A DNA stretch of 64,000 nt from Domibacillus enclensis (GTDB lineage: Bacteria; Bacillota; Bacilli; Bacillales; Domibacillaceae), in NCBI RefSeq assembly GCF_900156125.1, contig NZ_FTLX01000001.1, forward strand, positions 682,001-746,000. Direction: 5' to 3'. Position numbers and translations under genes: made by a program. The stretch's first letter is position 1. Each line of letters begins with the position of its first letter. Positions 18,726 through 27,253 of the stretch are shown here, piece after piece. A model generated the notes under the pieces. That model did no database searches and was not told the origin of the DNA. It saw only the letters and a program-made list of their open reading frames with translations.

Positions 18726-20488
18726 TATTTCTCCTCCTTTTTCTTCGAGTAATCCCGTTTACGAGGCGGAATGAGCGATACGTCAATCTCTTCATAATGG
18801 AAGGCTGGCGCTGTATTTTCACCTGTAAACGAGGCCATCGTTGTTTTCATGAATTCATCGTCATTCCGTTCCGGGAAGTCCGGCTTGTAGTGCGCGCCGC
18901 GGCTTTCGTTCCGGTTCAACGCCCCGATTGTGATGACACGGGCTAAATGAAGCATGTTCTTCAGCTGGCGGGTAAACATCGCGCCTTGATTGCTCCATTT
19001 CGCTGTGTCATTAATATCAATGTTTTTGTACCGCTCTAAAAGCTCGACAATCTTATCATCTGTCTGCTTTAATTTGTCGTTGTAACGGACAACGGTCACG
19101 TTGGCTGTCATCCACTCGCCCAGCTCTTTGTGAAGAACATAGGCATTTTCCGTTCCTTTGTTCATCGACATAATATCATTCCATTTTTCCTGCTCCTGCT
19201 TGACGTGATTGTCAAATACAGTAGATGAAATGGAATCTGCGCTTTTCTCAAGACCGCTAATGTAACGGACTGCATTTGGTCCTGCCACCATTCCGCCGTA
19301 AATCGCTGAAAGAAGCGAGTTTGCGCCAAGACGGTTTGCACCATGCTGTGAATAATCACATTCACCCGCTGCGAAAAGACCCGGAATATTCGTCTGCTGA
19401 TCATAATCAACCCACAAGCCGCCCATCGAATAATGAACCGCAGGGAAAATTTTCATCGGCACTTTACGCGGATCGTCACCCATGAATTTTTCATAGATTT
19501 CGATGATGCCGCCAAGCTTTACATCAAGCTCATGCGGATCTTTGTGCGAAAGATCCAAATACACCATGTTTTCACCATTAATGCCGAGCTTTTGATTCAC
19601 ACACACATCGAAAATTTCACGCGTCGCGATGTCACGCGGCACGAGATTTCCGTACGCCGGGTATTTTTCCTCAAGGAAGTACCACGGCTTTCCGTCTTTA
19701 TATGTCCATACACGGCCGCCTTCACCGCGCGCTGATTCACTCATCAGGCGAAGCTTATCGTCGCCAGGAATCGCTGTCGGGTGAATCTGGATAAACTCAC
19801 CGTTCGCGTAATGAACGCCCTGCTGATACACAATGGAAGCGGCTGAGCCTGTATTAATAATGGAGTTTGTTGACTTGCCGAAAATGATGCCAGGACCGCC
19901 TGTTGCCATAATGACAGCGTCACCCGGGAACGACTGAATGTCCATCGTTGACAGGTTTTGTCCAACGATGCCGCGGCAAATGCCTTCATCGTCTACGATC
20001 GCGCCAAGAAATTCCCAGCCTTCGTATTTGGTCACAAGACCGGCTACTTCATAGCGGCGAACTTGTTCATCAAGTGCATATAAAAGCTGCTGCCCTGTTG
20101 TGGCACCGGCAAACGCGGTACGGTGATGCTGTGTACCTCCGAAACGGCGGAAGTCGAGAAGCCCTTCCGGTGTCCGGTTAAACATAACGCCCATCCGATC
20201 CAGCAGGTGGATAATACCAGGAGCTGCTTCAGCCATCGCTTTTACCGGCGGCTGATTCGCTAGGAAATCGCCTCCATAAACGGTATCATCGAAGTGCTCC
20301 CACGGAGAATCCCCTTCTCCTTTTGTATTAACGGCACCGTTAATTCCGCCCTGCGCACAAACGGAATGAGAACGCTTTACCGGAACTAGTGAAAATAATT
20401 CAACTGCTGTTCCGGATTCCGCTGCTTTAATCGTAGCCATCAGACCAGCTAGTCCGCCACCGACTACGATAACTTTACCTTTACTCAT
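18725..20488 (-). CDS. sdhA: Succinate dehydrogenase flavoprotein subunit
   Basis: The 587-residue FAD-containing subunit oxidises succinate. It shows the dinucleotide fold VIVVGGGLAGLMATIKAAESG region (residues 6-26), the FAD-attachment histidine segment SHSVCAQGGINGA, the catalytic HPTAIPGDD and RLGANSLLSAIYGG. ATG at 20488 (MSKGKVIVVGGG) was chosen over an upstream GTG because that GTG abuts the AAAGGGAG ribosome binding site and adds residues absent from the family. Confidence 0.97.
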   Translation of the reverse strand: MSKGKVIVVGGGLAGLMATIKAAESGTAVELFSLVPVKRSHSVCAQGGINGAVNTKGEGDSPWEHFDDTVYGGDFLANQPPVKAMAEAAPGIIHLLDRMGVMFNRTPEGLLDFRRFGGTQHHRTAFAGATTGQQLLYALDEQVRRYEVAGLVTKYEGWEFLGAIVDDEGICRGIVGQNLSTMDIQSFPGDAVIMATGGPGIIFGKSTNSIINTGSAASIVYQQGVHYANGEFIQIHPTAIPGDDKLRLMSESARGEGGRVWTYKDGKPWYFLEEKYPAYGNLVPRDIATREIFDVCVNQKLGINGENMVYLDLSHKDPHELDVKLGGIIEIYEKFMGDDPRKVPMKIFPAVHYSMGGLWVDYDQQTNIPGLFAAGECDYSQHGANRLGANSLLSAIYGGMVAGPNAVRYISGLEKSADSISSTVFDNHVKQEQEKWNDIMSMNKGTENAYVLHKELGEWMTANVTVVRYNDKLKQTDDKIVELLERYKNIDINDTAKWSNQGAMFTRQLKNMLHLARVITIGALNRNESRGAHYKPDFPERNDDEFMKTTMASFTGENTAPAFHYEEIDVSLIPPRKRDYSKKKEEK

Positions 20489-20556
20489 TGTGAGGTCCAC
20501 TCCCTTTTCCGGTTCTATCTTCTACCTATCTGATGGAACCCGATTCATTGCCGGTT

Positions 20557-21168
20557 TTACAAAAATGCAAAAATAGAACGCATTCCGATTACAGATAATG
20601 CGACAAAAACAAACAGTGTTGCGTATGTAACGATTTGCTGTGAACGCGGTGATACGGCGATGCCCCAGCTCACGCAGAAAGACCAAAGGCCATTTGCAAA
20701 GTGGAAAATTGCTGCAAGTACACCAACTATGTAAAAAGCAACCATGAATGGATTATCTAAGATATTCTCCATCATTTGAAAGTTCACTTCCGCACCGAGT
20801 GCAGCTTGAACCCGTGTTTCCCATACATGCCATGCAACAAACACAAGTGTAATGACACCCGTCCAGCGCTGCAGGATAAACATCCAGTTACGGAAGAAGC
20901 CAAAGCGTCCCGCATTGTTTTTCGCCGTAAAAGCAATATACAGCCCGTAAATAGCATGAAACAAAAGCGGCAGGAAGATAATAAACGTTTCAAGCACAAG
21001 TACAAACGGCAAGCTCGCCATAAACCCTGCAGCCTGATTAAACGCTTCTTCCCCTTTCGTCGCAAAATGATTGACGACTAAATGCTGCGTCATAAACAGC
21101 CCGACCGGTATGACACCGAGCAATGAGTGCAGCCTGCGGTAAAAGAACTCTCGATTGTCAGCCACCAT
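20557..21168 (-). CDS. sdhC: Succinate dehydrogenase cytochrome b558 subunit
   Basis: A 203-residue membrane anchor with five hydrophobic helices and haem-ligand histidines (RRLHSLLG, TQHLVVNHF, LLFHAIYGLY, FVAWHVWE). It anchors SdhAB and reduces menaquinone in Bacillus-type enzymes. The ribosome binding site is GAGGGGGG directly before ATG; the following GTG is an alternative start. First gene of sdhCAB, with a clear sigma-A promoter upstream. Confidence 0.96.
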   Translation of the reverse strand: MVADNREFFYRRLHSLLGVIPVGLFMTQHLVVNHFATKGEEAFNQAAGFMASLPFVLVLETFIIFLPLLFHAIYGLYIAFTAKNNAGRFGFFRNWMFILQRWTGVITLVFVAWHVWETRVQAALGAEVNFQMMENILDNPFMVAFYIVGVLAAIFHFANGLWSFCVSWGIAVSPRSQQIVTYATLFVFVALSVIGMRSIFAFL

Positions 21169-21255
21169 TTTCCCCCCTCAATCTTGAAGCATCCGACAAA
21201 TAGTTTGATTATTCGCACATGGCTTCATCTCTTAATCTTACGATGTGACAAGTAC

Positions 21256-21284
21256 ATTTTACTCCCATAAAGTACTAGCGTCAA
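21256..21284 (-). promoter_or_regulatory. Sigma-A promoter of sdhCAB
   Basis: On the minus strand TTGACG and TAAAAT are separated by exactly 17 bp. The predicted start is about 80 nt before sdhC. One mismatch in each hexamer. Confidence 0.75.
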
Positions 21285-21385
21285 GGAAAGGTGGGCACAT
21301 TTTTGTCCGGCTTTTCGTGCGGAATATGCTTTTTTTAAAGCGGTTAATTGTATATAATGTTGAAAGAGAAAGCGAGGAATTCACT

Positions 21386-21820
21386 TTGACTATTGAAAAC
21401 GAAGAACAGGGACTGACTAAAGCAAAAACAGCGTCTGTTTCTTTCTTTGGCTATGAATTGATTCGAGACGTTTTAATGGGAGAGCTTTTAGGAAAAGACG
21501 CTGATGATGTGCTGTACTGGGGAGGAAAAACACTTGCCCGTCGTTTTCCTTGTACGGACACAGACGAATTGGCGGCCTTTTTTCAGGAAGCAGGCTGGGG
21601 CATAATTGTCCTTGTGAAAGAAACAAAAAATGAACGGCTCTATCGTTTATCCGGCGGAATGGCAGAACGCCGAATTGATACACAGACGACTCCATCCTTT
21701 ACGCTAGAAAGCGGCTTTGTCGCAGAACAGATGTCTTCTCACTTTGATAAAGCAGCGGAAGCGATTTTCCAATTACATAAAAAAACCAAGCATGTGGACA
21801 TTACAGTCAAATGGGAATAG
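21386..21820 (+). CDS. yslB: YslB-family protein (DUF2507)
   Basis: A 144-residue cytosolic protein matching the DUF2507 layout: FGYELIRDVLMGELLG, LYWGGKTLARRFP, FFQEAGWGIIVLV and the C-terminal ESGFVAEQMSSHFD. The function of the family is unknown. The TTG at 21386 was chosen because GCGAGGAA lies 6 nt upstream and the resulting length fits the family; a longer frame from 21245 runs through the sdhC promoter. A TATAAT occurs about 30 bp upstream. It is convergent with uvrC, and its stop lies in a 29-bp hairpin that is duplicated beyond the repeat element. Confidence 0.85.
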   Translation: MTIENEEQGLTKAKTASVSFFGYELIRDVLMGELLGKDADDVLYWGGKTLARRFPCTDTDELAAFFQEAGWGIIVLVKETKNERLYRLSGGMAERRIDTQTTPSFTLESGFVAEQMSSHFDKAAEAIFQLHKKTKHVDITVKWE

Positions 21821-21842
21821 ACCGCTCTCGTAGCGGTCTATT
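21814..21842. terminator. yslB stop and terminator hairpin, direct repeat DR1
   Basis: The stem TAGACCGC/GCGGTCTA with loop TCTCGTA follows the last codons of yslB. The same 29 bp recurs exactly at 22469-22497. Here the U-run is lost because repeat element A starts at TTCATGCTG. Confidence 0.85.
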
Positions 21843-22470
21843 CATGCTGTTGAAAAAAGAATGTGTCAATGAAAAGTAGATGATGTTATCTCTTTCTCAA
21901 AGCTAATGTGCTTGTACGAACACAGTTCGGGCGGCTTCTGCAGGACTTCGCGTTCGGAGGGGCGGGCGGTGAGCTAACTTTTGTCGCTTCGCTCCAAAAG
22001 TGGATCTCACCTAGCCCGCTGATCCCTCCCGAGTCTTCGTCCTGCGCCAGCCGCCCTGGTGGGGAGGAAAAGCAGATTGCAAAACGAAAAATGGAAATGG
22101 TTCTGAGTGGAAAGAAAGCGATGAGAACCCTCTGATTTTCACTATGTAGGAAAAGCAGGCTTCCTTCTTGATGTCAAACGTTTTCAAGAATAGCTGTCAG
22201 TCATTCACTTTGTTCCTTTAAAACCACTACGGGCGGAGGGAGGCCGGCGTAGACTCTCCGCGAAACTGGCGGGCAGGTGAGATCCGGCTTTGGCGCGCCA
22301 GCGACAAAGACTAGCTCACCGCCTGCTTCGCAGAAAAGCGGAGCCGGCAGCCCGGAGCCCCTGAATGTTCTTTTCTAGAAAAATAGCCTATTTTTTGCTA
22401 AGTAAAAAAAGGAAACACTCTCGAAAATCCTCTGGTTTCTCTTGACACGTTTGTTTTTCAACACTATAGG
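21838..22470 (-). repeat. Dispersed structured intergenic element, near-complete copy A
   Basis: A non-coding element of about 630 bp with imperfect terminal inverted repeats: TGTTGAAAAACAAACGTGTC at one end and TGTTGAAAAAAGAATGTGTC at the other. Inside are two large hairpins (about 21928-22056 and 22231-22370), each centred on a GGTGAG...CTCACC module and placed in opposite orientation. It matches the region 57473-58058 in reverse orientation along most of its length. Open frames in it lack ribosome binding sites. This is the only content of the 672-bp yslB-uvrC gap apart from the duplicated terminator. Confidence 0.85.
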
Positions 22471-22497
22471 AATAGACCGCTCTCGTAGCGGTCTATT
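22469..22497. terminator. uvrC stop and terminator hairpin, direct repeat DR2
   Basis: An exact 29-bp copy of 21814-21842. The uvrC stop TAG (22493-22495) lies inside the stem. On the plus strand it is followed by a T-run, so it would be an intact terminator for plus-strand transcripts. Confidence 0.85.
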
Positions 22498-24268
22498 TTT
22501 CTGCGAGTGCCTGTAGGACAGCATCGGCGGTTTTTTCGGGGATGCCGGCTGCTAGGATCTCTTCTTTTGATGCTTCCTTCAGCTTCTTCAACGAGCCGAA
22601 TGCTTTCAGCAGCTGCTTTTTGCGCTGCGGTCCGACGCCTTCAATATCATCGAGTACCGACTGAAAAGCACCTTTGCCACGAATTTGCCGGTGAAAGGTA
22701 ATCGCGAACCTATGCACTTCATCTTGAATACGCTGAAGCAAATAAAACGCCTGACTGTTATGCTTGAGCGGCACAATTTGAAGCGGATTCCCGTAAAGCA
22801 GCTGGGACGTACGGTGCCGATCGTCCTTCGCCAGCCCCGCAATCGGAATATCGAGCCCTAGTTCATTCACTAAAATATCACGGGCCGCCTCAATCTGCCC
22901 CTTCCCGCCGTCAATCACAATTAAATCCGGCAGCGGCAGCCGGTCGCGCAGCACCCGTGTATACCGGCGCCGAATCACTTCACGCATGGAGCCGTAGTCG
23001 TCCGGTCCCTGCACCGTTTTAATTTTATATTTCCGGTATTCTTTTTTCTCCGGCTTGCCGTCAATAAACACAATCATGGCGGAAACAGGGGCTGTCCCCT
23101 GTATATTGGAATTATCGAATGCTTCAATCCGAAGTGGAATGTGGATATTCATCGCTTCACCGAGCTGCTCGGCTGCTTTGATCGTCCGCTCTTCATCCCG
23201 GTCAATGAGGGCAAACTTTTCGCGCAGTGCGGCTTTTGCATTGTTTTCAGCAAGCTTAACCAAATCTTTTTTCTTGCCGCGCTGCGGTTTGGTGATCGGT
23301 ACGCCGATCAGCTGTCCGGCAAGCTCTCCGTCCACTGCATCGGGAAGCAAAATCTCCTTCGGTTTAAAATGCTCCGGCGCTTCGTAAAAACGTCCTAAGA
23401 AAGTAAGAAATTCTTCTTCAGGCTCACTATAGATCGGAAAAGTAGAAACGTCCCGTTCAATCAGGCGCCCCTGCCGGATGAAAAAGACCTGCACACACAT
23501 CCAGCCCTTATCGACGGTCCATCCAAACACATCACGGTCGGTTAAATCCGCCATATTCATTTTCTGCTTTTCCATCAACGTGTCAATATGCGCCATTTGA
23601 TCGCGGTATTCCTTGGCCCGCTCGAATTCCAGCTTTTCAGCCGCCTCCATCATTTTGCTTTGAAGCTCTTTTTTCACTTCCTGATGTCCCCCATTTAAAA
23701 AACGGGTGATTTCGGCTGCCATTTCCTTATAGGCTTCATTTGGCACTTCTTTTACACAGGGAGCGAGGCACTGCCCCATATGATAATAAAGGCAGACCCG
23801 GTCCGGAAGCGTCGAACACTTTCGAAGCGGATACAAACGGTCTAGCAGCTTTTTCGTTTCGGAGGCGGCGTAGGCATTTGGATACGGACCGAAATATTTC
23901 GCTTTATCCTTTTTCACCTTCCGTGTAATGATCAAGCGCGGATGGCGTTCGGCCGTCAGCTTAATAAACGGATAGCTTTTGTCATCCTTCAGCATAATGT
24001 TGTATTTCGGATCATGCTTTTTAATTAAATTCAGCTCTAATATAAGGGCTTCAAGATTGGAGGATGTAATAATGTATTCAAAATCAACAATCTCACTGAC
24101 TAATCGGGTCGTTTTCGCGTCATGTGACCCTGTAAAGTACGATCGCACCCGGTTTTTCAACACCTTTGCTTTCCCGACATAAATGATGGTGCCGTGCCGG
24201 TCTTTCATTAAATAACAGCCTGCCTCATCCGGCAGAATGGCCAGTTTATGCTGGATCAACTCATTCAT
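22493..24268 (-). CDS. uvrC: Excinuclease ABC subunit C
   Basis: The 591-residue nuclease makes both incisions in nucleotide excision repair. It has an N-terminal GIY-YIG domain ([20 protein letters not shown]), the four-cysteine-like [21 protein letters not shown] segment, a UVR motif near residue 200 ([16 protein letters not shown]), an RNase H-like endonuclease domain ([18 protein letters not shown]) and C-terminal helix-hairpin-helix repeats ([11 protein letters not shown]). ATG at 24268 was chosen with GAGGTG upstream; the upstream in-frame part overlaps the trxA terminator region. Confidence 0.97.
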   Translation of the reverse strand: MNELIQHKLAILPDEAGCYLMKDRHGTIIYVGKAKVLKNRVRSYFTGSHDAKTTRLVSEIVDFEYIITSSNLEALILELNLIKKHDPKYNIMLKDDKSYPFIKLTAERHPRLIITRKVKKDKAKYFGPYPNAYAASETKKLLDRLYPLRKCSTLPDRVCLYYHMGQCLAPCVKEVPNEAYKEMAAEITRFLNGGHQEVKKELQSKMMEAAEKLEFERAKEYRDQMAHIDTLMEKQKMNMADLTDRDVFGWTVDKGWMCVQVFFIRQGRLIERDVSTFPIYSEPEEEFLTFLGRFYEAPEHFKPKEILLPDAVDGELAGQLIGVPITKPQRGKKKDLVKLAENNAKAALREKFALIDRDEERTIKAAEQLGEAMNIHIPLRIEAFDNSNIQGTAPVSAMIVFIDGKPEKKEYRKYKIKTVQGPDDYGSMREVIRRRYTRVLRDRLPLPDLIVIDGGKGQIEAARDILVNELGLDIPIAGLAKDDRHRTSQLLYGNPLQIVPLKHNSQAFYLLQRIQDEVHRFAITFHRQIRGKGAFQSVLDDIEGVGPQRKKQLLKAFGSLKKLKEASKEEILAAGIPEKTADAVLQALAEK

Positions 24269-24288
24269 AAGATGCACCTCTTTCGTAC

Positions 24289-24317
24289 AAAAAAAGCGCC
24301 CCGGCAAAGCGGGACGC
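24289..24317 (-). terminator. Terminator of trxA
   Basis: The 8-bp stem GCGCCCCG/CGGGACGC has one G-U pair and is followed by seven Ts on the minus strand. It lies between the trxA stop and the uvrC start. Confidence 0.8.
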
Positions 24318-24327
24318 CTCTTGTTTA

Positions 24328-24642
24328 TTACGCGTTGCGGTTGATTAGTTCTTCAAGCGCTTCTTTTGGCTGGAAGCCGATGACTTTATCAACCGGCTGA
24401 CCATCCTTGAAAAGAATTAGCGTCGGAATGCTCATTACGCCGTATTCGCCAGCGGTCTGTTGATTTTCATCAACGTCAAGCTTGACGATTTTCACTTTGT
24501 CGCTCATTTCTGTGTCTAATTCTTCTAGTACAGGAGCGATCATTTTGCACGGTCCGCACCATGGTGCCCAAAAGTCCGCGAGAACGAGTCCGCTTCCTGT
24601 TTCAGTTGAAAAGTTTGCATCAGTTGCTTTTACGATTGCCAT
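24328..24642 (-). CDS. trxA: Thioredoxin
   Basis: A 104-residue thioredoxin with the redox site WCGPCK (Cys29, Cys32), the cis-proline loop [11 protein letters not shown] and normal length. It reduces cytosolic disulfides and serves ribonucleotide reductase. A ribosome binding site AGGAGG precedes the ATG. It lies between etfA and uvrC, with terminators on both sides, so it is probably monocistronic. Confidence 0.97.
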   Translation of the reverse strand: MAIVKATDANFSTETGSGLVLADFWAPWCGPCKMIAPVLEELDTEMSDKVKIVKLDVDENQQTAGEYGVMSIPTLILFKDGQPVDKVIGFQPKEALEELINRNA

Positions 24643-24723
24643 GTATAAATACCTCCTAAAGTTTCTGCATCATACGGACAGTATATCACCGTTTTTTTGC
24701 GTTAGCTATTATTTTGCTTACCC

Positions 24724-24756
24724 GTAAAAAAACAGCCTCAAACCACGAGGCTGTTC
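24724..24756 (-). terminator. Terminator of the etfBA operon
   Basis: The perfect 8-bp stem ACAGCCTC/GAGGCTGT with loop AAACCAC is followed by seven Ts on the minus strand, 11 bp past the etfA stop. Confidence 0.88.
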
Positions 24757-24767
24757 AAAAGAACGAA

Positions 24768-25748
24768 TTAAACTGTTCCCGCTTTTACTTTTTTAAACTC
24801 TTCGGTCAGCATCGGCACGACATCAAAAAGATCGCCGACGATGCCATAGTCTGCCACATTAAAAATGTCTGCCTCCGGGTCTTTATTAATGGCAACGATC
24901 ACCTTGGAATTGGACATGCCGGCTAAATGCTGGATGGCTCCTGAAATGCCACAGGCGATGTATAAGTCCGGTGTAACCACTTTGCCTGTCTGGCCGATTT
25001 GCAGAGAGTAGTCGCAGTAATCGGCATCGCAGGCGCCTCGTGAGGCACCTACCGCACCGCCGAGGACATCTGCAAGCTCCTTCAGCGGCTGAAATCCTTC
25101 CGCACTTTTAACGCCGCGGCCTCCCGCAATAATGACCTTTGCTTCGGATAAGTCTACCCCTTCTGCTGATTTCCGAACAACGTCCTGAATAATGGTCCGC
25201 AGGTCAGAAATGGAAGCGGATACAGAAAAAACCTCACCCGACCGCGATTCGTCTTTTTGGAGCGGTTCGATGTTATTCGGGCGTACAGTGGCGAGCAGTA
25301 GTCCTTCTTGAATGGCCACTTTCTCAAACGCCTTGCCGGAATAAACCGGCCGTGTAAAATGAATGTCCCCGTTTTCTTCTTCAACAGCCGTTGCATCTGA
25401 CACGAGGCCCGCGTCCAGCTTTGCGGCTATTTTCGGTGACAGATCTTTTCCGAGAGCGGTATGCCCCATCACGATTCCTTCCGGCTGCTCCTGGTCAATC
25501 ACAGCCTGAAGCGCCTGGGCGTACCCATCAGATGTATAATGAGCAAGCTTTTCGTCTTCAACAATGAGCACACGGTCTGCTCCGTAATAAATCAGCTCCT
25601 GCGCCAGCGATTGCACGGAGTCACCGATCACAACGCCGATCACCTCTCCGCCCTGTGCCATTGTCTTCCCCGCTGCAATCGCTTCGAATGTGACATTTCT
25701 GAGCTGTCCGTCACGCGTTTCTCCCAGTACAATGATGTTCTTTGACAT
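24768..25748 (-). CDS. etfA: Electron transfer flavoprotein alpha subunit
   Basis: A 326-residue FAD-binding subunit. The N-terminal ETF domain is followed by the C-terminal FAD domain with [37 protein letters not shown] and [21 protein letters not shown] spread over residues 210-310. With EtfB it takes electrons from acyl-CoA dehydrogenases. It follows etfB by 20 bp in the FadR-controlled cluster. Confidence 0.96.
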   Translation of the reverse strand: MSKNIIVLGETRDGQLRNVTFEAIAAGKTMAQGGEVIGVVIGDSVQSLAQELIYYGADRVLIVEDEKLAHYTSDGYAQALQAVIDQEQPEGIVMGHTALGKDLSPKIAAKLDAGLVSDATAVEEENGDIHFTRPVYSGKAFEKVAIQEGLLLATVRPNNIEPLQKDESRSGEVFSVSASISDLRTIIQDVVRKSAEGVDLSEAKVIIAGGRGVKSAEGFQPLKELADVLGGAVGASRGACDADYCDYSLQIGQTGKVVTPDLYIACGISGAIQHLAGMSNSKVIVAINKDPEADIFNVADYGIVGDLFDVVPMLTEEFKKVKAGTV

Positions 25749-25768
25749 GAATAATCCCCCTTGTGAAA

Positions 25769-26542
25769 TCAGATGACTTTTGCTTCAGAGCGGAGCAGGC
25801 TGGCCAGTTCCTTTACTTGATCGGACAGGTCGCCTTCAAGCACCCGGCCTGCGGATTTGGCGGGCGGCATAAAAATATCAATGGTTTTGGTTTTCGGTGC
25901 GACATCATCTTCTTCTAAATCCAGATCATCCAGCTCCAGTTCTTCGAGTGGCTTTTTCTTTGCTTTCATAATGCCCGGCAAAGACGGATAACGCGGTTCA
26001 TTTAACCCTTGCTGGCAAGTAACGAGAAGCGGAAGCGTTGTACTGATTTTCTCCGAGTCTCCTTCTACATCGCGGGTAATCGCTACATCTGTTCCATTGA
26101 TTTCAATATCGGTTATCGTCGTGACGTACGGAATGCCCAGCCCTTCTGCTACACGCGGCCCTACCTGACCGCTTCCGCCGTCGATTGCCACGTTCCCGGC
26201 TAAAATGAAATCGACTTCTTTGTTCTTCAAAAAAGCCGTCAGGATTTTGGCTGTCGTATGCTGATCCCCTTCATCCAGGTCTTCTTCTGAATTAATGAGC
26301 ACCGCTTGATCCGCCCCCATCGCAAGCGCTGTCCGAAGCTGTTTTTCCGATTCGTCGCTGCCGACGGTCACCACGGTTACTTCACCGCCATGCGCGTCCC
26401 GGAGCTGGATGGCTTCTTCAACCGCATATTCGTCATATGGATTAATGATAAATTCCGCCCCGTCTTCTTGAATGCGTCCCCCTGACACCGAAATTTTCTC
26501 CTCTGTATCAAACGTTCTTTTCAGCAGCACATAAATATTCAT
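25769..26542 (-). CDS. etfB: Electron transfer flavoprotein beta subunit
   Basis: A 257-residue AMP-binding subunit with the signature NPYDEYAVEEAIQLRD (about 34-49), VDFILAGNVAIDGGSGQVGPRVAE and the C-terminal RYPSLPGIMKAKKKP docking segment. It pairs with EtfA in fatty-acid beta-oxidation. It lies 27 bp after fadR. In B. subtilis an enoyl-CoA hydratase gene (fadB) separates the two; it is not present here. Confidence 0.96.
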   Translation of the reverse strand: MNIYVLLKRTFDTEEKISVSGGRIQEDGAEFIINPYDEYAVEEAIQLRDAHGGEVTVVTVGSDESEKQLRTALAMGADQAVLINSEEDLDEGDQHTTAKILTAFLKNKEVDFILAGNVAIDGGSGQVGPRVAEGLGIPYVTTITDIEINGTDVAITRDVEGDSEKISTTLPLLVTCQQGLNEPRYPSLPGIMKAKKKPLEELELDDLDLEEDDVAPKTKTIDIFMPPAKSAGRVLEGDLSDQVKELASLLRSEAKVI

Positions 26543-26569
26543 GTGGTTCCCTCCCCATTGTCCGTTCTG

Positions 26570-27154
26570 TTACTGATTTGAAAAGCCGTTCAGCAGCATC
26601 TTTGTGACATCCGGTGCCGATGCGGCCAAATCATATTTTTGATCATTCATGACCCATGTCGTGATCATTTCATCCAGCGTGCCGAAAATCATTTGACGGG
26701 CAAGCCGAATGTTTAAATCCGGCCCGAATTCCCCTTTTTGCACGCCCGTTTGCAGCACCTCGTCAATAAGCAGCAAATATTCTTTTAAGACCTCATTAAT
26801 TTTTAAGCGAAGCTCTTTATTGGACTGGCGCAATTCCAGCTGTGTGACAACAGCTAAATGCGGGTCTTCTGTCAGCAGTATAAAGTGGTTTTGTACGAGA
26901 AGCTCCAGCTGCGCAGCGGCTGTTTCCTTTGTTTGAATGCTTTCCTTTGTTTTAGCTGCAAACGTCCCCATTTTTTCCTGGAATAATGAAATGAGGATGT
27001 CCTCTTTGTTTTTAAAGTATAAATAGATCGTGCCGTCTGCAACGCCTGCCTGCTTGGCGATTTTGGATACCTGCGCCTGATGGTAGCCGTTTTCAGCAAT
27101 CGCGACAACAGCGGCATCGATGATTTGATGATATTTTGGTTTGTTTTTTTTCAT
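26570..27154 (-). CDS. fadR: TetR-family fatty-acid metabolism regulator FadR
   Basis: A 194-residue TetR repressor. The helix-turn-helix lies at residues 8-52 (IIDAAVVAIAENGYHQ, VSKIAKQAGVADGTIYLYF), and a C-terminal helical acyl-CoA-binding domain follows. FadR of Bacillus represses lcfA, fadR-etf and acyl-CoA dehydrogenase genes and is released by long-chain acyl-CoA. The identification is strengthened by a perfect FadR-type operator in its own promoter and a second in front of lcfA, implying autoregulation. Confidence 0.93.
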   Translation of the reverse strand: MKKNKPKYHQIIDAAVVAIAENGYHQAQVSKIAKQAGVADGTIYLYFKNKEDILISLFQEKMGTFAAKTKESIQTKETAAAQLELLVQNHFILLTEDPHLAVVTQLELRQSNKELRLKINEVLKEYLLLIDEVLQTGVQKGEFGPDLNIRLARQMIFGTLDEMITTWVMNDQKYDLAASAPDVTKMLLNGFSNQ

Positions 27155-27185
27155 GAAACAAGCCGCCTTCCTGTGAAATCAATAA

Positions 27186-27203
27186 TGAATGACTATTCAT
27201 TCA
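27186..27203. promoter_or_regulatory. FadR operator at the fadR promoter
   Basis: The sequence TGAATGACTATTCATTCA matches the Bacillus FadR consensus TGAATGAMTANTCATTCA at every position. It covers the start region just after the -10 of fadR, so binding should block initiation. Confidence 0.88.
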
Positions 27204-27210
27204 TGATATT

Positions 27211-27239
27211 ATCTTACCGCCAATCACTGATTTCGTCAA
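27211..27239 (-). promoter_or_regulatory. Sigma-A promoter of fadR-etfB-etfA
   Basis: On the minus strand TTGACG and TAAGAT are 17 bp apart, followed within 7 bp by the FadR operator. It begins just past the lcfA stop, so the downstream genes have their own promoter. Confidence 0.78.
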
Positions 27240-27253
27240 GAAGACCGCTTTGT

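Noticed and set aside
21908-22135. Open frame of 75 codons in element copy A, with a partly matching frame of 63 codons in copy B (57753-57944)
   Set aside because: Both share an IPPESS...KMEMVLSGKK-like string, but this follows from DNA identity. Neither has a ribosome binding site, the lengths differ, and the frame runs through the GC-rich hairpin.
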